Source: Veillonella sp. DNF00869 (lineage in GTDB: Bacteria > Bacillota > Negativicutes > Veillonellales > Veillonellaceae). From it: 64,000 nt of DNA. The stretch covers positions 309,552-373,551 of the forward strand of contig NZ_KQ960771.1 of NCBI RefSeq assembly GCF_001553345.1, given 5' to 3'. Every line of letters starts with the position of its first letter. Within the stretch, counting starts at the first letter, position 1. Of the stretch, positions 29,185 through 37,625 are shown piece after piece. The translations under genes and the position numbers were made by a program. The notes beneath the pieces are model-generated. The model saw only the letters and a list, made by a program, of their open reading frames with translations, was not told the DNA's origin and searched no databases.

Positions 29185-29697
29185 TTAATCATCATTTTCT
29201 TCCTTCAGCAATGTTCTTAGCACTGCTAATCGAGGATCTACCACAAAGGATTCACAAGAGCATGGTGAAACATTTTGATTAGCTCCACACTGAACACACA
29301 ATCCTTTGCAATCATCCTGACATAACACTTGAGAGGGCTCATTGATGATTAATATTTCCCGAATGGTCTCCGTTAGATCGATTTCTTCCCCATCGAAAGA
29401 AATCACATCACCGTCTCCACTGTTGGAATGTGTAACACCAAAAGTCTCTTCAAATGGAACAGTATGGGTATAATTAGTATCGGTTAAGCATCTTGAGCAC
29501 TCATATTGTCCATTTGTTGTTATGGTACCATTCACCACATAATGTTGACCATCATAACGAAGCTCACCACTAATGGTTATATCATGACGGCTCCAAGGAA
29601 AAGCAGATACGTCACCAAGATCATCACCTGATGTCGTACATAGAAAAGGGACTACCCGTCCAATCTGTTCTTTTGCTTGCTCTACTTGCAGTTTCAT
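29185..29697 (-). CDS. yceD: DUF177 (YceD) family protein
   Basis: The 170-residue protein contains the family's Cys-rich C-terminal signature [13 protein letters not shown] ... CSC (about 130-155), preceded by CSRCLTD. The family is linked to 23S rRNA accumulation in bacteria and chloroplasts and is nearly always next to rpmF, as here. The start ATG has GAGGT upstream and a perfect-consensus promoter drives the pair. Confidence 0.92.
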   Translation of the reverse strand: MKLQVEQAKEQIGRVVPFLCTTSGDDLGDVSAFPWSRHDITISGELRYDGQHYVVNGTITTNGQYECSRCLTDTNYTHTVPFEETFGVTHSNSGDGDVISFDGEEIDLTETIREILIINEPSQVLCQDDCKGLCVQCGANQNVSPCSCESFVVDPRLAVLRTLLKEENDD

Positions 29698-29717
29698 AAT
29701 TTTACCTCGACTATACT

Positions 29718-29746
29718 ATTATAGCTACCTATACTATCTTTGTCAA
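29718..29746 (-). promoter_or_regulatory. yceD-rpmF promoter, perfect consensus
   Basis: TTGACA (29746-29741), 17 bases, TATAAT (29723-29718): both hexamers match the sigma-70 consensus exactly, 21 bases before the yceD start. This fits high, growth-linked expression. Confidence 0.85.
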
Positions 29747-29814
29747 ATACTAGCCCTATATGTTGTTGAGTTTTCAGAAAACTCATACAAGACTTAGCAA
29801 TTAACTCTCATGTG

Positions 29815-29848
29815 AAAAAGAGCTCTCCTATAGGAGAGCCCTTATGTA
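29815..29848 (-). terminator. Rubredoxin intrinsic terminator
   Basis: GGGCTCTCCTATAGGAGAGC, which contains an 18-base perfect palindrome, then TCTTTTT on the minus strand, about 25 bases after the rubredoxin stop. Confidence 0.9.
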
Positions 29849-29874
29849 TGTGGATTAATTTATCGAAAAATTAA

Positions 29875-30012
29875 TTACATTTCTTCGAATTGGTCTTTAC
29901 CAACCCCACAAACTGGGCAAAGGTAATCAGCTGGTTGATCTTCGAATTTAACGCCTTCAACAGCTTCGTCATAAACCCAACCGCATACTACGCATACGTA
30001 TTTTTTATCCAT
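29875..30012 (-). CDS. Short rubredoxin (45 residues)
   Basis: This small electron carrier binds one iron by four cysteines, Cys7, Cys10, Cys32 and Cys35 (CVVCGW, CPVCG). Only 21 residues separate the two pairs against about 29 in ordinary rubredoxins, so a loop is missing, as in the 45-residue Desulfovibrio desulfuricans protein. The start ATG 30012 follows AAGGTGG; the longer reading to 30111 is not rubredoxin-like. It is monocistronic. Likely roles are oxygen or peroxide detoxification with a rubrerythrin or flavodiiron partner encoded elsewhere. Confidence 0.93.
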   Translation of the reverse strand: MDKKYVCVVCGWVYDEAVEGVKFEDQPADYLCPVCGVGKDQFEEM

Positions 30013-30202
30013 TGTGTGCACCACCTTTCGTACTATAAGATTTGTCTCAGATACTTTATCTATAATCAGTATACCACTACAATCGAAAACTTTCAATCTA
30101 TTCTCAATCATTTTCTATGTTATTTTTAGATACCTATTTGCAAACTACGCATAATAGGAACATATTGCATCATGATATCTACATTTAGCAAATCTACATC
30201 TA

Positions 30203-30973
30203 TTACCATCGACGGCTCGCACCGCCACCACCAGAAGATCCACCGCCGAATCCACCGAAACCCCCACCACCTGAACGGCCGGAGCCACCACCTCGACTAG
30301 AAGCTAATACCCATAATAAAGATTGTGTAATAGCGCCACCAAATACAGTGAAGTCCAAAATGAGTAACAAGAGAATACCTCCACCTATAAGCAACATTTG
30401 AAAAGGCGTTAATCCCTCTACATTTTGTGTTTCATAAGTACGACTTCCGTCAATGGTGATACCGTACTCTTTAGCCGCTTCACCTACTAAGGTCGCATAG
30501 GTATTTGCTACTCCTTTACCTATTTGACCTTGTTTAAAATACGGTATGGCATAGTCATCTAAAATTTGGCCCGCTTTGGCATCATTGATTGCACCTTCTA
30601 AACCATAGCCAACTTCAATACGCATTTGTTTATCTTTAAGGGCAATCAAGAAAAGAATACCATTATTTTTATCCTTTTCACCGACGCCCCAAGAACGAAA
30701 CACCTTATTTGCATACTCTGTTACATCCTCACCATCTAAAGTAGAGATGATCAGAACCGCGATTTGAGCCTTTGTCTTTTGCTGTAACTCAAATCCCATA
30801 CGGTTCATCTTCTGAACATCTTCTTTAGTCAAGGTCCGTGTTTGATCCAAAATATACCCATTTTTTGGTGGACTCGGTATATCTAGGGCAAAAGCAGATA
30901 GGTTACCCAGAAATAAGGCTATTGTTACAAATAAAACACTGAGAATAGTAGTCCATGTATATTTATTTCTCAT
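30203..30973 (-). CDS. TPM-domain membrane protein (YgcG family)
   Basis: The 256-residue protein has a signal peptide (about 1-29), a TPM domain (LDQTRTLTKEDVQKMNRMG through about 170; VGYGLEGAINDAKAGQILDD), a transmembrane segment (about 190-215) and a Gly/Ser-rich tail with GGGGFGGFGGGSSGGGG. The domain faces outside the membrane. TPM proteins travel with LemA, as here 94 bases away; one characterised relative aids photosystem repair, but the bacterial function is unsettled. Confidence 0.88.
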   Translation of the reverse strand: MRNKYTWTTILSVLFVTIALFLGNLSAFALDIPSPPKNGYILDQTRTLTKEDVQKMNRMGFELQQKTKAQIAVLIISTLDGEDVTEYANKVFRSWGVGEKDKNNGILFLIALKDKQMRIEVGYGLEGAINDAKAGQILDDYAIPYFKQGQIGKGVANTYATLVGEAAKEYGITIDGSRTYETQNVEGLTPFQMLLIGGGILLLLILDFTVFGGAITQSLLWVLASSRGGGSGRSGGGGFGGFGGGSSGGGGASRRW

Positions 30974-31066
30974 CCTACCCCCTCATGAAAATACCCTTTT
31001 ATATCGCACTATAGCTCAATTCCTTGCAACGATACATAGTCATTGTAAGTATATATGTTAAAAGGA

Positions 31067-31621
31067 TTAAAATTGCACTTTCGGTGCACTTTGCGCCCCT
31101 TGGTCTGCTTCAAAATATGGTTTCACCTGAAAGCCCATAGGACTAGCGATGATGGATGTAGGTAAGGTACGAATCTTCATATTATAGGCTTGTACACTGC
31201 CATTATAATCCTTACGTGCTACTGCAATACGATTTTCTGTACCTGCTAATTCATCTTGTAAAGCTCTGAAATTAGCATCTGCTTTTAAGTTCGGATAGTT
31301 TTCTACTACCACTAACAAACGACTTAGGGCACTACTTAATTCTTGGTTCGCTTTCGCCGTTTCTTCTACTGTTTTGGCACCACCTAATTTTGCCCGTGCA
31401 TCTGCCACTGCTTGAATTGTTTCTTTCTCATGGGTCGCATAACCTTTTACAGTATTCACTAAATTCGGAATTAAATCAGATCGACGTTGCAACTGCGTTT
31501 GCACTTGTGCCCATTGCCCATTGACTTGTTCTTCCGTTTGTACTAATCCATTGTAGGAACTAAATATCCAAATCAGAAGTACACCTACAATACCTAAACC
31601 AATTAACCATGACTTTTTCAT
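31067..31621 (-). CDS. lemA: LemA family protein
   Basis: The 184-residue protein has one N-terminal transmembrane helix (about 5-22) and a helical domain with the LemA signature YNGLVQTEEQVNGQWAQVQ and LQRRSDLIPNLVNTVKGYA. It is anchored in the inner membrane. The start ATG has AAAGGAGG upstream. It is read with the downstream TPM gene, a common pairing of unknown biochemical role. Confidence 0.93.
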   Translation of the reverse strand: MKKSWLIGLGIVGVLLIWIFSSYNGLVQTEEQVNGQWAQVQTQLQRRSDLIPNLVNTVKGYATHEKETIQAVADARAKLGGAKTVEETAKANQELSSALSRLLVVVENYPNLKADANFRALQDELAGTENRIAVARKDYNGSVQAYNMKIRTLPTSIIASPMGFQVKPYFEADQGAQSAPKVQF

Positions 31622-31951
31622 AAGTCCTCCTTTACACTATAATTCTTATATACCTAATTTGCCATAATATACATGAGCTTTATAGATAACTTTTTTAAGC
31701 CTAATAAACTCATATACAAGCATATCACTATTTTACGTTCATTAAAATACACATATGTATTGGGATCATTTTAATATCATATATGCACCATGTACCACAT
31801 ATCTCTTAGTGATAAGCTTAGTTATATTATACATTGTTTTTATCATCTTTTACAGCAACTATATTTTTTCATTCCATTAAGCTATAATGAAAGCATGTTG
31901 AAAGCTCCAGTGATTTAAATAAAAGAATCACTATTCTATATAGGAGGAATT
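31622..31951. other. Divergent intergenic region lemA / fabK-like
   Basis: The 330 bases hold the lemA leader at left and the fabK-like promoter at right. Between them the sequence is AT-rich without a gene or clear hairpin. Confidence 0.6.
31883..31932 (+). promoter_or_regulatory. fabK-like gene -10 and leader inverted repeat
   Basis: TATAAT lies at 31883-31888. Downstream AGTGATT (31909-31915) and AATCACT (31926-31932) form a perfect 7-bp inverted repeat before the ribosome site, a possible operator. No clear -35 is visible. Confidence 0.45.
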
Positions 31952-32890
31952 ATGAAAACTAGTTTAACAGAATTATTAGGCATTCAATATCCTATTATCC
32001 AAGGTGCTATGGCTTGGACATCTGAGCACACCCTTGCGGCCGCAGTAGCCAACGCTGGTGCTACTGGTGTTATCGCTACAGGCGGTCGTGACACAGAATG
32101 GGTTCGCCAAGAAATCCGTCAATGCAAATCCTTAACTGACAAACCATTCGGTGTAAACTTAATGTTAATGGCATCTAACTTAGATGATATCTTAGCCGTT
32201 ATCGTAGAAGAGAAACCTGCTTTTGTTACCTTAGGCGCGGGTAATCCTGTTCCTTTCATCGAACCATTACACGCAGCAGGTATCAAAGTAATTCCCGTAG
32301 TTCCGAATGTAAAACTTGCTAAACGTGTGGCAGTTGCAGGGGCCGATGCCATCATCATCGAAGGTCAAGAGGCAGGCGGTCATATTGGTACACAAACAAC
32401 GATGGCCTTACTAGAAAACGTTGTGCCAGAGGTTGATATCCCTGTAATTATCGCTGGCGGTATTGTAGATGGTCGTGGACTCGCTGCTGGTCTTACTATG
32501 GGTGCAGCTGGCGTTCAAATGGGCTCTCGTTTCATCTTAGCGGAAGAATGTAAAATGCATCAAAACTGTAAAGAAGCTATTATCAACGCTACAGATACTG
32601 ACTCCACTGTGACAGGTCTTACTTTCAATCACGGAGTACGTGGTCTTAAAAGTGAATTTACAGCTCGTTATTTAGAAGCTGAATACAGTTGTGCCCCTAA
32701 AAGTGAATTGACAGCTATGGCTATCGGTACAAATAAAAAGGCTGCCGTGGAAGGAGATACTGTCAACGGTGTTGTGCAAGTAGGCCAAGGCTTAAACCGT
32801 TTAACACAAGTAGAGCCTGCCAAAACCATCGTAGAATCCGTTGTAGCAGAAGCCAAAGAAGCGATTAAAAAAGCACAACAGTTTATCTAA
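31952..32890 (+). CDS. Enoyl-ACP reductase II-like flavoprotein (FabK / nitronate monooxygenase family)
   Basis: The 312-residue TIM-barrel FMN protein has the family landmarks YPIIQGAMAWTSEHTLAAAVANAGATG, AIIIEGQEAGGHIG and VIIAGGIVDGRGLAAGLTMGAAGVQMGSRFI. Length and the glycine-rich phosphate loops suit FabK, which reduces enoyl-ACP in fatty acid synthesis and tolerates triclosan, but nitronate monooxygenases share the fold. It stands alone on the plus strand, away from fab genes, so the role is not proven. The start has AGGAGG upstream. Confidence 0.8.
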   Translation: MKTSLTELLGIQYPIIQGAMAWTSEHTLAAAVANAGATGVIATGGRDTEWVRQEIRQCKSLTDKPFGVNLMLMASNLDDILAVIVEEKPAFVTLGAGNPVPFIEPLHAAGIKVIPVVPNVKLAKRVAVAGADAIIIEGQEAGGHIGTQTTMALLENVVPEVDIPVIIAGGIVDGRGLAAGLTMGAAGVQMGSRFILAEECKMHQNCKEAIINATDTDSTVTGLTFNHGVRGLKSEFTARYLEAEYSCAPKSELTAMAIGTNKKAAVEGDTVNGVVQVGQGLNRLTQVEPAKTIVESVVAEAKEAIKKAQQFI

Positions 32891-33011
32891 ACCATACATA
32901 TATCTTCTACTAGTATCATTTATACCATTTACATCCCCTTGGCTTAGTACCTTAACCCAAGGGGATTCATTAAATAACACTATCGTATACAAAATAATAT
33001 AGGAGGTTTCT

Positions 33012-33560
33012 ATGTTACCATTTAAAGGAAAATATCCAAAATTAGATCCAAAAAGTCACGCTATGCCAGGTGCTGAGCTTGCTGGCGATGTAGAACTAAA
33101 AGAATATGCCTCTGTATGGCAAAATGTATCTGCTCGCGGAGATGTCAATAAAATTATAGTAGGCCGCTACTCCAATGTACAAGACAATTCTGTACTTCAC
33201 GTAGACGATGACCACGCTTGTATTCTTGGTGACTTTGTAACCATTGGTCATAGTGCTATCATCCACGCCTCTACCCTAGAGGACCACGTATTAGTGGGTA
33301 TGGGGGCTATCGTTCTTAGCCGTTGTCATATCGGCCGTGGCTCCATCATCGGTGCAGGTGCTCTCGTGCTAGAAGGCACAGAAATTCCACCCTACTCCCT
33401 AGTTGTAGGTAGCCCTGCCAAAGTCATCCGTACAGATGAAAAAATGATTGAAAAAATCCATAACCAAGCTGTGAAATACAAAACACTGTGGACTAAAGAA
33501 TATGGATTTTTACCAGATGCTGATGGTGAAGTGTGGGATCCTAGCCAAACTATCGTCTAA
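33012..33560 (+). CDS. Gamma-class carbonic anhydrase-like protein (left-handed beta helix)
   Basis: The 182-residue hexapeptide-repeat protein of the YrdA/PaaY/Cam group is a likely trimer. His residues that would bind metal lie in HVDDDH and TIGHSAIIHA. Hexapeptide turns run through GAIVLSRCHIGRGSIIGAGALVLEG. It follows the fabK-like gene by 121 bases with its own AGGAGG site. Carbonic anhydrase activity is not certain, since many homologues lack it. Confidence 0.85.
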   Translation: MLPFKGKYPKLDPKSHAMPGAELAGDVELKEYASVWQNVSARGDVNKIIVGRYSNVQDNSVLHVDDDHACILGDFVTIGHSAIIHASTLEDHVLVGMGAIVLSRCHIGRGSIIGAGALVLEGTEIPPYSLVVGSPAKVIRTDEKMIEKIHNQAVKYKTLWTKEYGFLPDADGEVWDPSQTIV

Positions 33561-33579
33561 ATATATAATTAAATGCTAA

Positions 33580-33616
33580 AAAGAGCTCTATGGCAATTGC
33601 TATACAGCTCTTTTTT
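33580..33616 (+). terminator. Terminator of the gamma-CA gene
   Basis: AAAGAGCT ... AGCTCTTTTTT with an inner TAT/ATA and GGCAATTGC region; T-run on the plus strand. Confidence 0.85.
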
Positions 33617-33770
33617 AATTTATAATTTATATCCTATTATCTTGTAATCGTGCATACCTATTGTCTTATAGTAGAAAATAAGTTGCTCGACATATCCTTA
33701 TCTTTTCTAAAAAATCTATTCTAATTATTTGACTCTCATACATATTTAATGTGAATCTCAGTCAATGTAA

Positions 33771-33810
33771 AGCGGATATTTGACATTACAGTTCAAATAT
33801 CCGCTATTTT
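33771..33810 (-). terminator. nrdG terminator, possibly bidirectional
   Basis: AGCGGATATTTGA and TCAAATATCCGCT form a perfect 13-bp stem around a nine-base loop, between two convergent genes. T-rich sequence flanks both sides. Confidence 0.8.
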
Positions 33811-33835
33811 ATAATATTAATTTAGCTAGCTCATG

Positions 33836-34333
33836 TTATTCCATATACAAAACTACTTCTCCACATTGCAAAGACTTTTGTATATCAATAATCCGTTGAT
33901 TACTACTACCCCTAAATGCTAATGCTGGATCTCGTAAACCATCCACGAATTTCCCATCCACTAGGATATGGCACCGCTCTAGCAATTGTCGTTTATTAGG
34001 GCAAGCCAATATTTCTTCATAAGTATATCCAGAATAGACCCAAATTAACTTTTGAGGCACTACTGCCAATACTCTATCAACAAGAGGTAGTAATCCATCT
34101 ACATTTTGAAAGGGCTCTCCACCTAGTAAGGTTAATCCACTACAAGCAGGCGCACTGACATAGGAAATTAATCTTTCTGTATCTGATTCTGTCCACACCT
34201 CACCAGCAGAAAAGTCTTGATACTCTTCGTTAAAGCAATTATAACAACCATGAGTGCAGCCAGTAACGAATAAGGATGTACGAATACCTTCACCATTAGC
34301 AATATCATATTGTCTAAGCTGTCCATAGCGCAT
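33836..34333 (-). CDS. nrdG: Anaerobic ribonucleotide reductase activating protein
   Basis: This radical-SAM protein of 165 residues places the glycyl radical on NrdD. The cluster motif is CTHGCYNC (Cx3Cx2C) near residue 25, followed by TLLGGEPFQN. I chose ATG 34333, seven bases after AGAGGGA, over the upstream double ATG that lacks a site. It lies directly behind nrdD as usual. Confidence 0.94.
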   Translation of the reverse strand: MRYGQLRQYDIANGEGIRTSLFVTGCTHGCYNCFNEEYQDFSAGEVWTESDTERLISYVSAPACSGLTLLGGEPFQNVDGLLPLVDRVLAVVPQKLIWVYSGYTYEEILACPNKRQLLERCHILVDGKFVDGLRDPALAFRGSSNQRIIDIQKSLQCGEVVLYME

Positions 34334-34358
34334 TGTACATCCCTCTTTCATCATCCTA

Positions 34359-36509
34359 TTAAATATGCATTACTCGATCTTTAATTTCCTTCGTACGGCC
34401 TTCATTCCAGAAATTTTCCCCTAAATAACCGCAAGTTCTACGAATTACCGTCAAAGTATCACGATTCGTATTGTGACAACGAGGACATTCCCATTGCACT
34501 TGATCATTAACGATAATCTCACCGTCAAAGCCACATTCATGGCAATAATCTGATTTTGTATTAAATTCCGCATAGGAAATAGTGTCGTAAATATACTGCA
34601 TCATCGTCAACAAAGCTGGTATATTATTATTCATATTAGGAATTTCTGCATAGGAAATGCATCCCCCAGTAGATAACCGTTGAAACTCTGACTCAAAGGC
34701 AAATTTATCAAACACATTGATTTCTTCACGTACATTCACATGATAACTATTGGTGTAGTATCCTTTATCTGTAATATCCGGAATCTCACCAAACCGAGCT
34801 CTATCAATGGAGGAGAATCGGTTGGTTAAACTTTCAGCTGGTGTGCCATAGAGGGCAAACCCGATGTTGTGTTTACTGCGCCATGTTTCTGTAGCATTGT
34901 GCAAACGTTCCATCACTTTTCTAGCAAACTCATGGCCCTTTTCCGATGTATTGGAATCTCCTACAATTAGCTTGGTCGCCTCATATAAACCGATATATCC
35001 CAAAGAAATCGTCGCATATCCACCTTCTAATAATGGTCGAATCGGAGCCCCTTTAGGAAGGCGTGCAATGGCTCCATATTGCCAGTGAATAGGAGATACA
35101 TCACTGGTCACATCTTTCAATAGTTCATAGCGGAACAACAATGCTTTTTCAGCTAATTCTAAGCGTTTTTCCAAAATCTCAAAAAAAGCATCTTCCTTAC
35201 CTTGTGCTAAAATACCAATTTGAGGTAAGTTAAGACTTACCACACCTATATTAAAACGACCATTAAATACATACTTACCTTGCTCATTTTTCCAAGGAGA
35301 TAAGAAGGAACGACATCCCATAGGAGCAAATACGTTACCTTCATAGATTTCTTTCATCTTTTTCGCAGAAATATAGTCAGGATACATGCGTTTCGCCGTG
35401 CATTGAGCAGCCAGTTCCGTCAAATAATAATATTCACTATTAGGATGTACATTATGTTCATCCAATACATAAATCAACTTAGGGAAGGCTGGTGTAATAT
35501 ATACATCCGCCTCATTTTTGATGCCTTGTATACGTTGTTTTAGAATTTCTTCATCAATTAAAGCAGCTTCTTTTGCTAGTTCACTGTTCGGATCGAAGTG
35601 CATAAACAATGTTACAAAAGGCGCCTGTCCATTTGTAGTCATTAAGGTATTAATTTGATATTGGATAGTTTGAATCCCATCTTTTACCTCTTTTTTCGTC
35701 CGTTGCCAAGCAATTTCCTCTGCCTTTGCTACATCTGGAGCCATACCATACACTTCGACCTGCTCTTGTAATGTTAACTCTAAATATTTATCATAGGATT
35801 TTCTTACATAAGGCGCCAAAATACGATCAATCCCATTAATGCTTTGACCTCCATATTGGCCAGATGCAACCTGTGCAATAATTTGTGTAGTTACCGTACA
35901 TGCTACCTGAAAGGATTTAGGCGTATCAATGCGTTTTCCATTGATAACTGTGCCATTTGTCAACATATCTTCTAAATTTACTAAACAGCAATTAAACATA
36001 GGTTGAATGATATAGTCCATATCATGGAAATGGATGGCACCACTGTCATGAGCTTGCACAATATCCGTAGGAATCAATTTTCTGCGAGCAATGTCTTTAC
36101 TCACTTCTCCAGCAATTAAATCACGTTGTGTGGATACAATAGAAGCATCTTTATTGGAATTTTCATCAAGAACTGCTACATTTGATTTATTCAATAAACC
36201 AAATACATCTTTATCTGTGGTATTCTCTACACGCTTGAAAGCTTGTACTGCTTTATAATTTTCATAAGCTCGAGCCGTTGCAGGATTATTATTTTCCAGG
36301 AGTTTATAATACACTTGATCTTCAATAGCATAGATTGTAATATTGCGTCCCATTTTTTCTGCATAAGACTCAATTTCATTAGCAATTTGCAAAGCCAATC
36401 CAGGCGTATATACACCTGTACTACTGTGCATAGCTTTTTCTATAGCAATGATAATTTTTTCTTTATCAAAATCAGCAATAGTACCATCTCTTTTTATCAC
36501 ATGTATCAT
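34359..36509 (-). CDS. nrdD: Anaerobic ribonucleoside-triphosphate reductase (class III)
   Basis: The 716-residue enzyme reduces ribonucleotides with a glycyl radical under anoxia. It shows an N-terminal ATP-cone (IKRDGTIADFDKEKIIIAIEKA), the central barrel, a four-Cys zinc site (CHECGFDGEI ... CPRCH) and the glycyl radical loop RRTCGYLGENFW near residue 695. The start ATG 36509 has AGGAGG upstream. Candidate NrdR boxes lie about 340 bases upstream. Confidence 0.96.
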   Translation of the reverse strand: MIHVIKRDGTIADFDKEKIIIAIEKAMHSSTGVYTPGLALQIANEIESYAEKMGRNITIYAIEDQVYYKLLENNNPATARAYENYKAVQAFKRVENTTDKDVFGLLNKSNVAVLDENSNKDASIVSTQRDLIAGEVSKDIARRKLIPTDIVQAHDSGAIHFHDMDYIIQPMFNCCLVNLEDMLTNGTVINGKRIDTPKSFQVACTVTTQIIAQVASGQYGGQSINGIDRILAPYVRKSYDKYLELTLQEQVEVYGMAPDVAKAEEIAWQRTKKEVKDGIQTIQYQINTLMTTNGQAPFVTLFMHFDPNSELAKEAALIDEEILKQRIQGIKNEADVYITPAFPKLIYVLDEHNVHPNSEYYYLTELAAQCTAKRMYPDYISAKKMKEIYEGNVFAPMGCRSFLSPWKNEQGKYVFNGRFNIGVVSLNLPQIGILAQGKEDAFFEILEKRLELAEKALLFRYELLKDVTSDVSPIHWQYGAIARLPKGAPIRPLLEGGYATISLGYIGLYEATKLIVGDSNTSEKGHEFARKVMERLHNATETWRSKHNIGFALYGTPAESLTNRFSSIDRARFGEIPDITDKGYYTNSYHVNVREEINVFDKFAFESEFQRLSTGGCISYAEIPNMNNNIPALLTMMQYIYDTISYAEFNTKSDYCHECGFDGEIIVNDQVQWECPRCHNTNRDTLTVIRRTCGYLGENFWNEGRTKEIKDRVMHI

Positions 36510-36645
36510 AATACAGCCTCCTATATACTAATTACACCGCACATAACAAACTATACGGTGTATTAGATTTAGTATGAATCATACAAACAATGCATAAGCA
36601 AAAAAATTAACATATGCGGTGCACATTTAAGTCAAAATATGGACA

Positions 36646-36669
36646 TATAAAAAGAGCAATTTCTGCTCT
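36646..36669 (-). terminator. Terminator-like hairpin within the nrdD leader
   Basis: AGAGCA, GAAAT, TGCTCT and TTTTTATAT on the minus strand, between the NrdR-box promoter and nrdD. It could attenuate the long leader or end a short RNA of about 190 bases. Confidence 0.6.
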
Positions 36670-36846
36670 ATCCATTCTGTATCTACACATGTAGAAAATT
36701 AGTACTGTTTTTTTAGTGTCTAGTCATTTCATAAACACTGAAACAATTAATCTTTTTTTCAAATGCTTAGTAACCTGTCTAACAATCAAATATATAACTT
36801 TGTAGATTACCACTATTTTGTACCCTTTATGGATATCACTAGATTC

Positions 36847-36897
36847 AGTTTACAACATATTGTAGTTTATTTCAACAAAAACCACTATATCATGTAT
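36847..36897 (-). promoter_or_regulatory. nrdD promoter with two NrdR-like boxes
   Basis: TTGAAA (36875-36870), 17 bases, TAAACT (36852-36847). Two 16-base sites resembling the NrdR consensus ACACwATATATwGTGT lie at 36850-36865 (11 of 16 match) and 36882-36897 (12 of 16). Their centres are 32 bases apart, the three-turn spacing typical of NrdR box pairs. Confidence 0.55.
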
Positions 36898-37042
36898 ACC
36901 AATTAGATATAGTAAACTTGTAAAAATAGGAGAATCCTCTACTTTTACACATTTATATTCATATTTTCTTACCTGAATTGCCTAGGTAAAAGACTTTTAA
37001 ATAATGAGTAATTGATATGGGAGGTCAGTTGACATCCTTACA

Positions 37043-37081
37043 CAACAAAAGCGACCAAATCCAAAAGGATTTGATCGCTAT
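37043..37081 (-). terminator. bioY intrinsic terminator
   Basis: AGCGATCAAATCC, TTTT loop, GGATTTGGTCGCT and TTTTGTTG on the minus strand, just after the bioY stop. Confidence 0.9.
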
Positions 37082-37094
37082 TCTACTTAGATAA

Positions 37095-37625
37095 CTAGAA
37101 TTTAATTTTTGTAGCAATCCAGGCAGATAGAATTGCTTTTACAATATCACCAATGATAAATGGATAGAACAAAATTCCTAAGGCTTTTTGTAATCCATCA
37201 GCAGTGAATGGTATATTTGCAACAGACATGAAGTACGGCACTGCCGCTACATAAGTAATCACAATACTTACTACTGTAGCTACTACAGCATATCTAAGAA
37301 AACTTTTTTCTGTTCCCTTTAAGCAACTAACCGCAGTATAGGCAATAGGCCAAATCAAAATAAACCCACCTGTAGGACCTAGTATTTTTCCCATACCACC
37401 AGTAAATCCAGTAAATACAGGTAATCCAACTGCTCCTAATAATACATAGACTAATAAAGTCAAAAATGCCTGCTTTGGTGGCAATATCAAACCAATCAAA
37501 CATAATGCAATGGTAATTAAGGAAATCATTCCCACACCCATGGGGTTCGGAACCGATAATTGTGCCATTACACAGGCTAATGCCACTAACAAAGCCATTT
37601 TTGTCAAATCTCTAGTCTGTAACAT
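37095..37625 (-). CDS. bioY: Biotin transporter S component
   Basis: The 176-residue, six-helix membrane protein has BioY family features: LTKMALLVALACVMAQLSVP, a glycine-rich VFTGFTGGMGKILGPTGGFILIWP in the middle, and FYPFIIGDIVKAILSAW near the end. It binds biotin and works with an ECF energizing module encoded elsewhere. It overlaps the upstream MaoC-like gene by 14 bases, so translation is coupled. Confidence 0.94.
   Translation of the reverse strand: MLQTRDLTKMALLVALACVMAQLSVPNPMGVGMISLITIALCLIGLILPPKQAFLTLLVYVLLGAVGLPVFTGFTGGMGKILGPTGGFILIWPIAYTAVSCLKGTEKSFLRYAVVATVVSIVITYVAAVPYFMSVANIPFTADGLQKALGILFYPFIIGDIVKAILSAWIATKIKF

Larger units (their letters stand above)
36510..37042. other. 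Long leader region upstream of nrdD
   Basis: The stretch of over 500 bases contains a promoter with two NrdR-like boxes (36847-36897), a terminator-like hairpin (36646-36669), a perfect palindrome GTATGAATCATAC (36571-36583) and an ACACCG/CGGTGT stem (36535-36562) near the nrdD start. No gene was found and no known riboswitch class was recognised. Confidence 0.6.

Noticed and set aside
36650..36850. Cobalamin or other known riboswitch in the nrdD leader
   Set aside because: No recognisable conserved core was found; only a terminator-like hairpin.
37018..37094. Short plus-strand ORF after GGGAGGT at 37018
   Set aside because: It starts with TTG, runs through the bioY terminator and encodes a polar peptide without family features.
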